From Companilactobacillus futsaii JCM 17355 (lineage in GTDB: Bacteria; Bacillota; Bacilli; Lactobacillales; Lactobacillaceae), in the NCBI RefSeq assembly GCF_001435505.1, contig NZ_AZDO01000039.1, positions 1 through 64,000 of the forward strand: 64,000 bases of DNA. The letters run 5' to 3'. Of the stretch, positions 17,271 through 25,313 are shown piece by piece (the stretch's first letter is position 1; each line of letters opens with the position of its first letter). The translations under genes were made by a program, and so were the position numbers. A model generated the notes under the pieces. The model was given only the letters and a program-made list of their open reading frames with translations, made no database searches and was not told the DNA's origin.

Positions 17271-17954
17271 ATGTATAGATTTTTTATTCAGCCTCAGCTT
17301 GACAAGTTTAATAACTCTTTAATAGGTTATGAATTATTAATGAAAAAAAAGACTGAGCAAGGATGGAGACCGCCTCATAACTTTTCGGATGTCCCCTCTC
17401 ATACTATGGCTTCAGTCTTAATAGCGACAACCAAATTATTATCGCTTAAAATTGGTTCAGTTTCAGTCAATATCAATCGTAATCAATTGATGGACCAAGA
17501 AGTTAGGGCTGCCATTATTGAAGCTCAGAGGATTTTGCGCCCTTTACGTTTGGTTGTTGAACTGACAGAGGATACTCCTGATCAAAATTGGCCCAATTCC
17601 CAATTAATTCCCTTAATAAAAGATTTCATTGATTATGGAATGGATTTTTCTTTAGATGACTGCGGAACCGGTGTTAATCAACTTGAAAATATCAAAGATT
17701 TAGTCCCCTTAGCTTCTGAAATTAAATTTGCCATTCAAAACTTTGGAGAAAAGCTAAGAGATCCTGATATTGAAAAGAAAGTCATCTTTTGGCGTAATTT
17801 TAGTAAAGAGCACAATTTGCGTTTTATTCTTGAAGGTATCGAAGATGACAATGACGACCAATTAGCTGATTCCTTAGAAATTGATTTACGCCAAGGTTAT
17901 TATTATGGCAAACCACGTCTACTCAAATTGGAACCAGATGATGATAAATTTTAA
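17271..17954 (+). CDS. stand-alone EAL-domain protein
   Basis: A 227-aa cytosolic EAL protein, candidate c-di-GMP phosphodiesterase. Catalytic positions that appear present: Glu21 (YELLMK in place of EAL), Asn in SVNINRNQ, Glu in VELTEDT, paired Asp in LDDCGTG (normally DDFGTG), Lys in SEIKFAI, Glu in LEGIED and Gln in RQGYYYGKP. The DxxKID motif is changed to SEIKFA, so activity could be reduced or it could act as a sensor. ATG 17271 follows AAGGAG. It lies between the two GGDEF genes. Confidence 0.85.
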   Translation: MYRFFIQPQLDKFNNSLIGYELLMKKKTEQGWRPPHNFSDVPSHTMASVLIATTKLLSLKIGSVSVNINRNQLMDQEVRAAIIEAQRILRPLRLVVELTEDTPDQNWPNSQLIPLIKDFIDYGMDFSLDDCGTGVNQLENIKDLVPLASEIKFAIQNFGEKLRDPDIEKKVIFWRNFSKEHNLRFILEGIEDDNDDQLADSLEIDLRQGYYYGKPRLLKLEPDDDKF

Positions 17955-17957
17955 AAA

Positions 17958-18034
17958 TAAAAATAGCATCTATATTATTGGAATACCCGCACAAATTGGG
18001 ATTCTTCCGACATATAGATGCTTTTTATTTTTTA
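17958..18034. terminator. bidirectional terminator between EAL gene and second nox
   Basis: AGCATCTATAT (17965-17975) pairs with ATATAGATGCT (18012-18022); the inner GAATACCC/GGGATTC extends the stem. A and T tracts flank it, serving convergent genes. Confidence 0.75.
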
Positions 18035-19387
18035 CTTTGCTTTAATTTCTCTTTCTTTGGCTACTGCTTCTTGAGCTACCAAATTCAAATAATTAAATGG
18101 ATTATCATAATTTGGTTGGAACAGCATATCCATATATGCTAAATCATCAATCGTATTTTTGTTCTGAATACAAACTGACAAAGTATTGGCTGATTGAGCT
18201 ACTTCGTGCTTACTGAAAAATTGTGCACCCAAAATTAAACGGTTATCCTTGTTATAAACTAATTTGACCGTCAACATTTCAGTCGTTGGCATATATTTAG
18301 GCCGATAATAATCATGATAAATGACCATATCCGCATTAATGCCACTGTTTAAAGCATGTTTTAATGTTAATCCAGTCGAAGCTATTGTATAACCGAACAA
18401 CTCCATGGCAGAGGTAGCTTGCGTACCCATATACTTTTTGATATTGCCAAAGACATTTGTCCCTGCCAGAGCACCTTGACGAATTGCATTAGTTGCTAAT
18501 GGCATATAAGCATGTTTTCCAGTTGGATTAAAAATCACCGTACAGGCATCCCCAGCCGCATAAATATCTGGATTAGAGGTCTGTGTGTATTCATTAATAA
18601 TAATAGCTCCATGACGGTCCATATCAACTTGGCCACGCAGCAATTCCGTATTAGCAACAAATCCGGTGCAGACGATGACAAGATCTGCTTTATGATCATC
18701 TTTAGTCGTTTCAATTAAAACGTTATCGTTATCATCTCTAGTAAATCCGGTTACTCTTTCATTCAAGTAAACGTTGACGCCATGTTCTGCCAATAAATCG
18801 ATAACATTTTGGGACATATCTTTGTCCAAGTAATTGTTTAAAACTTGATCACGTGACTGAATCAAAGAAACTTCATGATCAGTATTAGCATAACTCTCAG
18901 CCAACTCTACTCCGATATAGCCACCGCCAACAATCGTGATATGTTTATATTCTTTGGCAGTTTCGTAAATTGCTTCTGCTTGTGCATAACTCTTACACAT
19001 CAAAATTCTAGTATCAGAAATTCCCATTATTGGTGGTACTGCTACGGTTGAACCAGTGGTCATAATCAATTTATCATAAGTATCATTAATAATTTGATTT
19101 GTTTTCATATTCTCACACATGATGGTCTTGTTCTTAGAATCAATTTTTAAAACATCATGTTTCATGTAAACTTTAGCACCAAGTTTTTCCAAGTCCTTAG
19201 GATCTGCATAAAACATATCTTCAAGACGTTTTACTTTATGTCCCAAATAAAGTGCAATTCCACATGATAAGAACGAAATATTATCGTCTCTTTCATAAAC
19301 TGTAACTTCTGTGCCTGGATGTTCTTCCAAAATTTGTTCCACGGCAGCAGTCCCCGCATGTGTACAACCTATAACTACTACTTTCAT
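18032..19387 (-). CDS. nox: NADH oxidase, water-forming type (paralogue 2)
   Basis: A 451-aa protein with the same architecture as the protein at 15217: VVVIGCTHAGTAAVEQIL, Cys42 in FLSCGIALYLG, NADH-binding ITIVGGGYIGVELAESYA and DIYAAGDAC. The two are alike over their whole length by eye, including C-terminal NYDNPFNYLNLVAQ, so they are recent local duplicates. Likely removes oxygen while recycling NAD+. No operon partner. Confidence 0.9.
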   Translation of the reverse strand: MKVVVIGCTHAGTAAVEQILEEHPGTEVTVYERDDNISFLSCGIALYLGHKVKRLEDMFYADPKDLEKLGAKVYMKHDVLKIDSKNKTIMCENMKTNQIINDTYDKLIMTTGSTVAVPPIMGISDTRILMCKSYAQAEAIYETAKEYKHITIVGGGYIGVELAESYANTDHEVSLIQSRDQVLNNYLDKDMSQNVIDLLAEHGVNVYLNERVTGFTRDDNDNVLIETTKDDHKADLVIVCTGFVANTELLRGQVDMDRHGAIIINEYTQTSNPDIYAAGDACTVIFNPTGKHAYMPLATNAIRQGALAGTNVFGNIKKYMGTQATSAMELFGYTIASTGLTLKHALNSGINADMVIYHDYYRPKYMPTTEMLTVKLVYNKDNRLILGAQFFSKHEVAQSANTLSVCIQNKNTIDDLAYMDMLFQPNYDNPFNYLNLVAQEAVAKEREIKAK

Positions 19388-19544
19388 TGCTAATCCCTCA
19401 TTTTATAAGAAATATTCATTTAAAAATTTGATTTTAAAACATAATTTTGTAATTACCTATTTATATTATAATAACTCATTTTGATTATAAATGTTTAAAT
19501 ATTCTTTTTTGTGGATTATTTTTTTGGTAAAATAAGAATTCAAA

Positions 19545-19585
19545 TTTACGTTATACATATCATGAATTATCTCGTATAATGTAAA
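19545..19585. promoter_or_regulatory. dyad with embedded -10 upstream of second GGDEF gene
   Basis: TTTACGTTATAC (19545-19556) and GTATAATGTAAA (19574-19585) form a 12-base arm dyad with one mismatch across a 17-base spacer. The right arm contains TATAAT, which could be the -10 for the GGDEF gene at 19657. It could be an operator; the protein is unknown. The rest of the gene-free stretch 19388-19656 is AT-rich and shows nothing else. Confidence 0.4.
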
Positions 19586-19656
19586 GTATGTGATAAAAAA
19601 AACATGCTAAATGTTTTAAATTAGTCATGCTAAAAAAATTAAATTGAGGAGTAATC

Positions 19657-20853
19657 GTGTCAAACATTATCTTAGAACGTATTATGAATAATTACCTGAA
19701 TACTAATTCAGCAATTATCACGCTTGTTACGATTGGATTAATTACAATAATCACAATTGTAGCTTACTCACTCGAACGAAGAATCAGTAACTCTTCTCCA
19801 CTTTATCAAAGACTATTCGCCCATTTAATTGAAGGATTAGTCTTGGCAGCTAGCATGATAATGTTGCAGCAAATTTTTCACATTTTGAATAGTGGCTCAA
19901 TTAACCATGGTTGGTTGTATGCTAATGCTCAATTGACAATTTTATTGTATTGTATGTATTTAATCAGAAACCAAATCACTTTGTGGATAAATATCCTGAT
20001 GCCCTTTGTTTATTACAATTCAATGAATATTGAACGTTTGGAAAATACCGATTTACCATATTTTATCGTGTCATATCTTTTCTTAGTAGCCATAGTGATT
20101 TTTATTTATCTACAAACAGAAAAGCTACAAAATTCAGAATGGAAATACTTGATTCTACAAACGCTCTTCGGTTTATCATGGTGGATCTTATTGTGGGTCG
20201 ATCATAGTTTTCCAGTCTATGAAATTATTAATATGTTGATTGTCTTTTTAATTTACATGTCGATTATCCGATTTTGTGCCAAAAAGGTTCAAGAAACAAT
20301 GCTAACCTACAACGATTTACAAGTCCAAGTCAATTATGATGAACTGACTGGTATTAGAAACCGTGCTAATTTAGATAAAACGGCTCAAGAGATTTATCAA
20401 ACTTATCATAACGAAAATGTACCTTTGACGGTAACAATGTTTGATATTGACCACTTCAAAGAATTCAACGATCAATATGGCCATTCTACAGGTGACGAAG
20501 TACTCAAGCACGTTGCTCATACCATGGAACGTGAAATGTTTTTAACTGATACTAAGGGACAATTATTCCGTTTTGGTGGCGAAGAATTCATAATTATTTT
20601 TCGTGGCAAAACTCCTAAACAGTGTGTTCCAATCATTACTGATTTGCGTAATTCCTTAGTTAATACACCTCTATTTTTGAAAGGCCAAAAGTTAAACGTC
20701 ACCATCTCATTTGGTGTTTCACAGTTAAGAAAATCTGACTTAGACTTTGATGATCTTTTCAATCGTGTTGATAAATACTTATACGAGTCCAAAAACTCAG
20801 GTCGAAATCGTCTAACCGTTGAAGATGAAACTGTCGATTTTGATGAAAAATAA
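19657..20853 (+). CDS. membrane-bound GGDEF diguanylate cyclase, second copy
   Basis: A 398-aa paralogue of the protein at 13836: about six membrane helices, then a GGDEF domain with MFDIDHFKEFNDQYGHSTGD and an intact GGEEF at 307-311. The start is GTG behind TTGAGGAG. As in the paralogue, I see no RxxD site at the usual place. The membrane region is like that of the other copy in length and in motifs such as SWWILLWVDHSFP versus CWWCLLWIDFRWP, so the two probably sense related cues. Confidence 0.9.
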   Translation: MSNIILERIMNNYLNTNSAIITLVTIGLITIITIVAYSLERRISNSSPLYQRLFAHLIEGLVLAASMIMLQQIFHILNSGSINHGWLYANAQLTILLYCMYLIRNQITLWINILMPFVYYNSMNIERLENTDLPYFIVSYLFLVAIVIFIYLQTEKLQNSEWKYLILQTLFGLSWWILLWVDHSFPVYEIINMLIVFLIYMSIIRFCAKKVQETMLTYNDLQVQVNYDELTGIRNRANLDKTAQEIYQTYHNENVPLTVTMFDIDHFKEFNDQYGHSTGDEVLKHVAHTMEREMFLTDTKGQLFRFGGEEFIIIFRGKTPKQCVPIITDLRNSLVNTPLFLKGQKLNVTISFGVSQLRKSDLDFDDLFNRVDKYLYESKNSGRNRLTVEDETVDFDEK

Positions 20854-20859
20854 TAAAAT

Positions 20860-20898
20860 AAAACCTCGCTGAGTTATACATTTCAACGAGGTTTTTTT
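20860..20898 (+). terminator. GGDEF gene terminator
   Basis: AAACCTCG and CGAGGTTT stem followed by seven T. Confidence 0.78.
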
Positions 20899-20931
20899 GA
20901 TACAAATATTCTTTTAGATTCCTTTTTTCGA

Positions 20932-20959
20932 CAAAAAAATAGTGAGAAATTAATCTCAC
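20932..20959 (-). terminator. terminator of the YczE-like gene with a long 3' region
   Basis: GTGAGA/TCTCAC stem, 6-base loop, then ATTTTTTT on the minus strand. It lies about 110 nt beyond the stop codon at 21068; the region between holds a GTAG-CCC/GGG-CTAC fold. Confidence 0.65.
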
Positions 20960-21067
20960 CGTCGGGAAGGAATCAGTTGTTTTTAAATCTGGTAGTCCCT
21001 ACTAGTCATAGTAAACCATGTGGGCTACTATCGCAAGACAATTGAGCAATTATTCTAACTCTTTTTT

Positions 21068-21781
21068 TTAAAACGAATAATGATGCTTTAATGAAGGAAC
21101 AACAATTTTGTCGGAAATACCAATAATAACTCCTTGGAAAAACATCGCCAAAATAGTACCAATTCCAACTGACAAAATATTCCCCGTCAAAACAAAACAA
21201 ATGATCATAATTACTACTGGTGGCGTATAGCTTAATAACTGTCCCCAACCGGCAGAACCATGCAAATATTTGAAACGTAGTAAGTAAGCCAGTTCATCAT
21301 TAGGGTGTTGGATCAAATTGCATCTTTGATAAATTGAAGTTCCAATCGAAACACCAATCAATCCTAAAATATTAACCATCAATCTCATTAATAAAGGTAA
21401 TTGATTCAGTCCAAGTGGATTTAAAACATTTGAAAAGATACCGACCAAATAACTAAATGGAAATGAAAATAATAAATTAGAAATAAAAATATGACCATCG
21501 AATTTTCTCAAAAGTATTTGATTAGCAATCGTGACCAAAACCGCATAAACGAACAAGGTCGTTCCATATGGTGAATGCAAAAATGCTGAAATATTGACCG
21601 CTGAAGACATCCAAACCGCACTCCCCATATTGCTGTCGATCATCACTGCATTCGAGAATGCATCCAAAATGATTGCAAAAATCAAATATCCTAACCGAAT
21701 CTTAAATTTACCCAAATCAATATCCTTCTTCATTAAAAAAGCAATACCAACCAACGTTAGTATTGCCTTTCTTATTGACAA
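21068..21781 (-). CDS. YczE/YitT-like integral membrane protein
   Basis: A membrane protein of up to 237 aa with about six helices, resembling the YczE/YyaS group (helix-rich, GIVSIGTSIYQ-like middle and the final MFFQGVIIGISDKIVVPSL). Function in this group is unclear. Start uncertain: the TTG at 21781 and an ATG at 21733 both lack a good ribosome site; the longer form is given. A promoter-like TTGACA sequence lies just upstream in the gap after the multicopper oxidase. Confidence 0.55.
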   Translation of the reverse strand: MSIRKAILTLVGIAFLMKKDIDLGKFKIRLGYLIFAIILDAFSNAVMIDSNMGSAVWMSSAVNISAFLHSPYGTTLFVYAVLVTIANQILLRKFDGHIFISNLLFSFPFSYLVGIFSNVLNPLGLNQLPLLMRLMVNILGLIGVSIGTSIYQRCNLIQHPNDELAYLLRFKYLHGSAGWGQLLSYTPPVVIMIICFVLTGNILSVGIGTILAMFFQGVIIGISDKIVVPSLKHHYSF

Positions 21782-21794
21782 ACTTTACAAAACG

Positions 21795-21823
21795 AGTTTA
21801 AAACTAGTCAAAATATTTGTCAA
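21795..21823 (-). promoter_or_regulatory. putative promoter for the YczE-like gene
   Basis: Perfect TTGACA (21823-21818), 17 bases, TAAACT (21800-21795). It leaves only a short leader to the TTG start. Confidence 0.4.
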
Positions 21824-21825
21824 TT

Positions 21826-23289
21826 TTATTTATTTTTTGGGTGATTCATTTCATCCATACTAATCAAATGATATTTATGTTCATGATTTGGATCATAAGC
21901 TTCAATTTGAGCCATCATACCAGTATCTTCGTGTTCGAGGATATGGCAGTGATACATGTAAACACCAAATTTTGTGAATTGAACAGCGATTCTAACTGTT
22001 TCACCGGCGTTAACACCAACAGTATCCTTCCAACCATGTTCATTAGGATAAGGTTCTTTACCATTACGGCTAAGAACTAAGAATTGACAACCATGCATGT
22101 GAAATGGGTGAATCATACCACCATCCATATCATTAGTATTAACGACGTCCCAAAGAACAGTGTCGCCAACTTTTTGCTTACGGTCAATTCTTTGCATATC
22201 AAAGAGCTTGCCATCCAAACGTACTTGGTCATCCATACCTGACATAACGGTTCTAGTTACAGGAAGTCCTGGAGTTACTTTTGGTGCATCGATAGTTGTT
22301 AAGTGTTCTGGTAACTTCGTATCATCCTTGGCAAATTCACCAATCTTAAATTTCATAATTGGCATATCATCTGTCATCAATGTGACGACGTCTCCTGGCT
22401 TCTTGTCACCAAAATCAACGATAACTTCAGCACGTTCGGCACAAGTCAACATCAATTTAGTAAATTTAACTGGTTCTGGCAACGTACCACCATCAGAAGC
22501 AATTTGAGTAAATTCATGGTTATCGTCAAAATGCAATCTCCATTCACGACGATCAGAACCATTCAACATTCTCAAGCGAACTCTTTGAGTTGTTACGTTG
22601 AAAACACCATTGATCGTACCGTTAACTAAGGCATACTTCCCTAAAGTACCATCAACATCGTAATCAGCTTTGTAATCCAATTGGTTATCGTGATAACTTC
22701 TATCTTGTAAAATCACAGGAATATCATCGACACCATAATTTCTTGGGAATGGAAGTTTAGCTTCTTCATCATCTGTTACGACAACAGCAGCTGCCAAGCC
22801 ATTCCAAACTTGGCGAGCTGTATTTGGACATGGATGTGGATGAAGCCAATCTGTTTGAGCTGGTTGATCCAAAGTAAAGTCAATATCACGACTGCCATTT
22901 GAATAAACTGGAGCGTGTGGACCCCCATCAACAACTGGTCCAGTGACGTTTAAACCATGCCAATGGAAAGTAGTAACTTCTGGCAACTTATTAACGAGAT
23001 GAATGTGATAGTGTACACCTTGTTTAAAGATAATTGTTTGACCAAGCAATGAGGCATTGTAACCCCATGTTTTAGTTTTCTTACCAGGAAGGATTTGAGT
23101 TTCTCCCTCCTGAGCTGTAATTGTGTAGTAGACGTCATTTCCATCTACTTTATCTGGCTTGATGACTGAAGGAATATTCAATGGTTGATCTTTTACATCA
23201 GCCCTCTCTAGTGGAATATAACCACCGTCGTGTAAGTCAAAAATTGGTTCATCAAAAAAGTAATCATTGTAAACTTTTGAATCTGACAT
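21826..23289 (-). CDS. multicopper oxidase (CueO/CotA/laccase-like)
   Basis: A 487-aa oxidase coupling one-electron oxidations to reduction of O2 to water. All four copper-ligand motifs are visible: HWHG (109-112), HPH (150-152), HPFHMH (394-399) and HCHILEH (447-453), with Met in the type 1 axial region (DTGMM). No signal peptide or Tat motif is seen, so it is probably cytosolic. Members in lactic acid bacteria are known as copper oxidases and laccases. Preceded after 14 bases by a small membrane gene. Confidence 0.93.
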   Translation of the reverse strand: MSDSKVYNDYFFDEPIFDLHDGGYIPLERADVKDQPLNIPSVIKPDKVDGNDVYYTITAQEGETQILPGKKTKTWGYNASLLGQTIIFKQGVHYHIHLVNKLPEVTTFHWHGLNVTGPVVDGGPHAPVYSNGSRDIDFTLDQPAQTDWLHPHPCPNTARQVWNGLAAAVVVTDDEEAKLPFPRNYGVDDIPVILQDRSYHDNQLDYKADYDVDGTLGKYALVNGTINGVFNVTTQRVRLRMLNGSDRREWRLHFDDNHEFTQIASDGGTLPEPVKFTKLMLTCAERAEVIVDFGDKKPGDVVTLMTDDMPIMKFKIGEFAKDDTKLPEHLTTIDAPKVTPGLPVTRTVMSGMDDQVRLDGKLFDMQRIDRKQKVGDTVLWDVVNTNDMDGGMIHPFHMHGCQFLVLSRNGKEPYPNEHGWKDTVGVNAGETVRIAVQFTKFGVYMYHCHILEHEDTGMMAQIEAYDPNHEHKYHLISMDEMNHPKNK

Positions 23290-23303
23290 TTATAATCGCC
23301 ACC

Positions 23304-23471
23304 CTATTTAGTTTTTGATCGAAACGTGCAAATACAATTTACTAAAGCTTCTATGAACATGCCTATTGCCATCATATACATTGCAATCATATTTTTATCA
23401 GCGAAAACGAAATATAACAAAATTGCATAAAAAATCAGCATGAAAACGGAAAACGCCTTAGAATTTGTCAT
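23304..23471 (-). CDS. small membrane protein upstream of multicopper oxidase
   Basis: A 55-aa frame starting MTNSKAFSVFMLIFYAILLY with a GGTGGTGATAAC ribosome site. It has two hydrophobic helices (about 7-24 and 28-48), six or more methionines and two cysteines (VNCICTF), then a basic tail. It ends 14 bases before the oxidase start, suggesting one operon. The Met/Cys content would suit a copper-related role, but that is inference. No family recognised. Confidence 0.6.
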   Translation of the reverse strand: MTNSKAFSVFMLIFYAILLYFVFADKNMIAMYMMAIGMFIEALVNCICTFRSKTK

Positions 23472-23550
23472 GTTATCACCACCAAAGTTTGTTACCTTTC
23501 TATTTTAATACAGTTGTACTTGTAATAAAAACCGTTTCGGGATACCTAAC

Positions 23551-24180
23551 TTAATATTTATAAACAACTAATTGGCCACCAATGTAATTAGCCATATAAA
23601 TATCTGAAGCTTCTAAATCACGTTTTTTTAATTCTTCTTCGATCCAGTCACTATCTTTGCCGATAGCCTCTAATTCGTCATGATCAATTTGTCCATCTAA
23701 AATCACTGGATATTTGAGATTATCTTCATTTTTCATAATGATTGTTAATTGACCATTGCGTTCAAAGACAGCCCGTTTAACATTTCTAATGTCCATGATC
23801 CCGGCTTGACGTAACTTAAATGACAAGTCATTAGCTGACAAGCCATTTTTCAAAGCTAAGTTAACATCGATCTTGCCGTTTTTCACAATAACTTTGGGAT
23901 CACCTTGAATGACCTTTCTGAATAAATTATTGTGATTAGTTAAGAATTTAGCCACGAAAACTACCAAAGTCCAAATCAATAAGACTAAGGCAAATTGCAA
24001 GATCGTAATGCTAGAATTGTAAATCATCCCACCAACGATTCCACCTAAAACGTAGTTTTGCAATTGATCGATAGCACTAGTTGGTGCAATATTGCCACGA
24101 CCAAATAAATTGATCTGTAAAACCATGAATAGGAAGCCGATAATAAACTTTAAAGTTAAATCTCCATATTGTAAGACCAT
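23551..24180 (-). CDS. DUF421 (YetF-like) membrane protein
   Basis: A 209-aa protein with three N-terminal helices and a cytosolic C-terminal domain of the DUF421/YetF family. The family segment RGNIAPTSAIDQLQNYVLGGIVGG is recognisable in part, and the C-terminal half has the GIMDIRNVKRAVFERNGQL strand. Bacillus members support spore or membrane functions; the role here is unknown. Eight bases after the DUF3290 gene, an arrangement common in lactobacilli. Confidence 0.85.
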   Translation of the reverse strand: MVLQYGDLTLKFIIGFLFMVLQINLFGRGNIAPTSAIDQLQNYVLGGIVGGMIYNSSITILQFALVLLIWTLVVFVAKFLTNHNNLFRKVIQGDPKVIVKNGKIDVNLALKNGLSANDLSFKLRQAGIMDIRNVKRAVFERNGQLTIIMKNEDNLKYPVILDGQIDHDELEAIGKDSDWIEEELKKRDLEASDIYMANYIGGQLVVYKY

Positions 24181-24188
24181 TATTTCAC

Positions 24189-24638
24189 CTATTTCTTAAT
24201 CAGATTAATTTTTTGCGAACTGATGATACTAGCTTTCGTTAGTGTATAACTACTTAAATTATTGTCAAAACTGACTCGATAAATATCTTTACCAGCTTTA
24301 ATCAACATACCCTCTGTCAAACTAGAATTATTTGAATAAAGCTTCTTTTTAGAAACTTTCTTTTCTTTAGCAACTGATGCCATTAAATCTAACGTCTGAC
24401 TAGTCTTATTACTAATATCGAGTTGCTGCTCATAATTGTTGTAGTTAATACCAATGAATAGGAAAATTCCAAACGCAAAAATAATTAATAAATCACGATA
24501 TTTATTATCAGAGCGGTTTCTAAAATACAAAAAAGCAGTTACAAAAATTGCTACAGCCAAAATAATAATTCCTATAATAAAAAGAAAATTCGGTTCATTG
24601 TTGTGATCAACCAAATATTGATACGAATAAAAATTCAT
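24189..24638 (-). CDS. DUF3290 family membrane protein
   Basis: A 149-aa protein with two N-terminal membrane helices and an extracytoplasmic or cytosolic domain after about residue 65. It matches the DUF3290 family that travels with DUF421 genes. ATG 24638 is preferred over an upstream in-frame start since GAGGGGAT precedes it. Confidence 0.8.
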   Translation of the reverse strand: MNFYSYQYLVDHNNEPNFLFIIGIIILAVAIFVTAFLYFRNRSDNKYRDLLIIFAFGIFLFIGINYNNYEQQLDISNKTSQTLDLMASVAKEKKVSKKKLYSNNSSLTEGMLIKAGKDIYRVSFDNNLSSYTLTKASIISSQKINLIKK

Positions 24639-24758
24639 CTTTATCCCCTCGTCTACTTTTATACGATTAGTATAGCAAATTGGCAAAACATGGCGAATAA
24701 TCTTTGCTTGCACAAGCAATAAAATTGTTGCATAATACTAAATCGTTAATATTTTTTA

Positions 24759-25196
24759 TTGGAGGTGATTATCATCAATCAACCATCAAATGTTTGCACT
24801 TGGTTGAGTTTGAAACATTTTGAAAATGACATTCAAACCAAGCTCGAAAAAATCTTGATTAAATATGATTTATCACCTGCAGAATTTAGTTTCTTACACT
24901 ATCTTTATGATCAATACGATTCAAAAGCTAGTTTATTAGAGATTAAAGACTCCTTACACCTCAGTTCAGCTGCTGTTTCACGAATGGCGGTCAGACTGGA
25001 AAATAAGCCCTGTAAGCCGATTATTCGCTATCACAGTAACGACAATCAAAAAGAAGTCTGCTTACAAATTACCCAATCAGGGATCAATCATTTTAAAGAA
25101 ACTGCTAAAATCGTCGACGAAGCTTTAAAAGAATCCTTTGCTAGTAAGGATTTTGAAGCGTTACGCGACATGATTTTAGCCACTAATATTCATTAA
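24759..25196 (+). CDS. MarR-like winged-helix regulator with unusual start
   Basis: A protein of 140-145 aa with a MarR-type fold: helices, recognition helix LHLSSAAVSRMAVRLE and a wing (PIIRYHSNDNQKEVCLQIT). It probably controls the divergent DUF3290-DUF421 pair. The excellent ribosome site GGAGG (24761-24765) sits on top of the only TTG (24759) and GTG (24765) codons; the codons at proper spacing are ATC (24771, 24774). The true start may thus be a rare ATC/ATT. The annotated start is the conventional TTG. Confidence 0.7.
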   Translation: MEVIIINQPSNVCTWLSLKHFENDIQTKLEKILIKYDLSPAEFSFLHYLYDQYDSKASLLEIKDSLHLSSAAVSRMAVRLENKPCKPIIRYHSNDNQKEVCLQITQSGINHFKETAKIVDEALKESFASKDFEALRDMILATNIH

Positions 25197-25222
25197 ACAG
25201 GCATAATAAGCCTGTTTTTTTT
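25195..25222 (+). terminator. terminator of the MarR-like gene
   Basis: AAACAGGC, 6-base loop, GCCTGTTT with eight T. Confidence 0.85.
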
Positions 25223-25313
25223 AATAAATTTTCCTCAATGTAATAAAACGACAATAGCTGTCGTCTTGATTTGATATATTTTTCTTGTAAACAATTACAT
25301 GGAGGGATTAGAT

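Noticed and set aside
22160-22507. 115-aa plus-strand frame within the multicopper oxidase gene
   Set aside because: Antisense to a clear enzyme; no start site or family.
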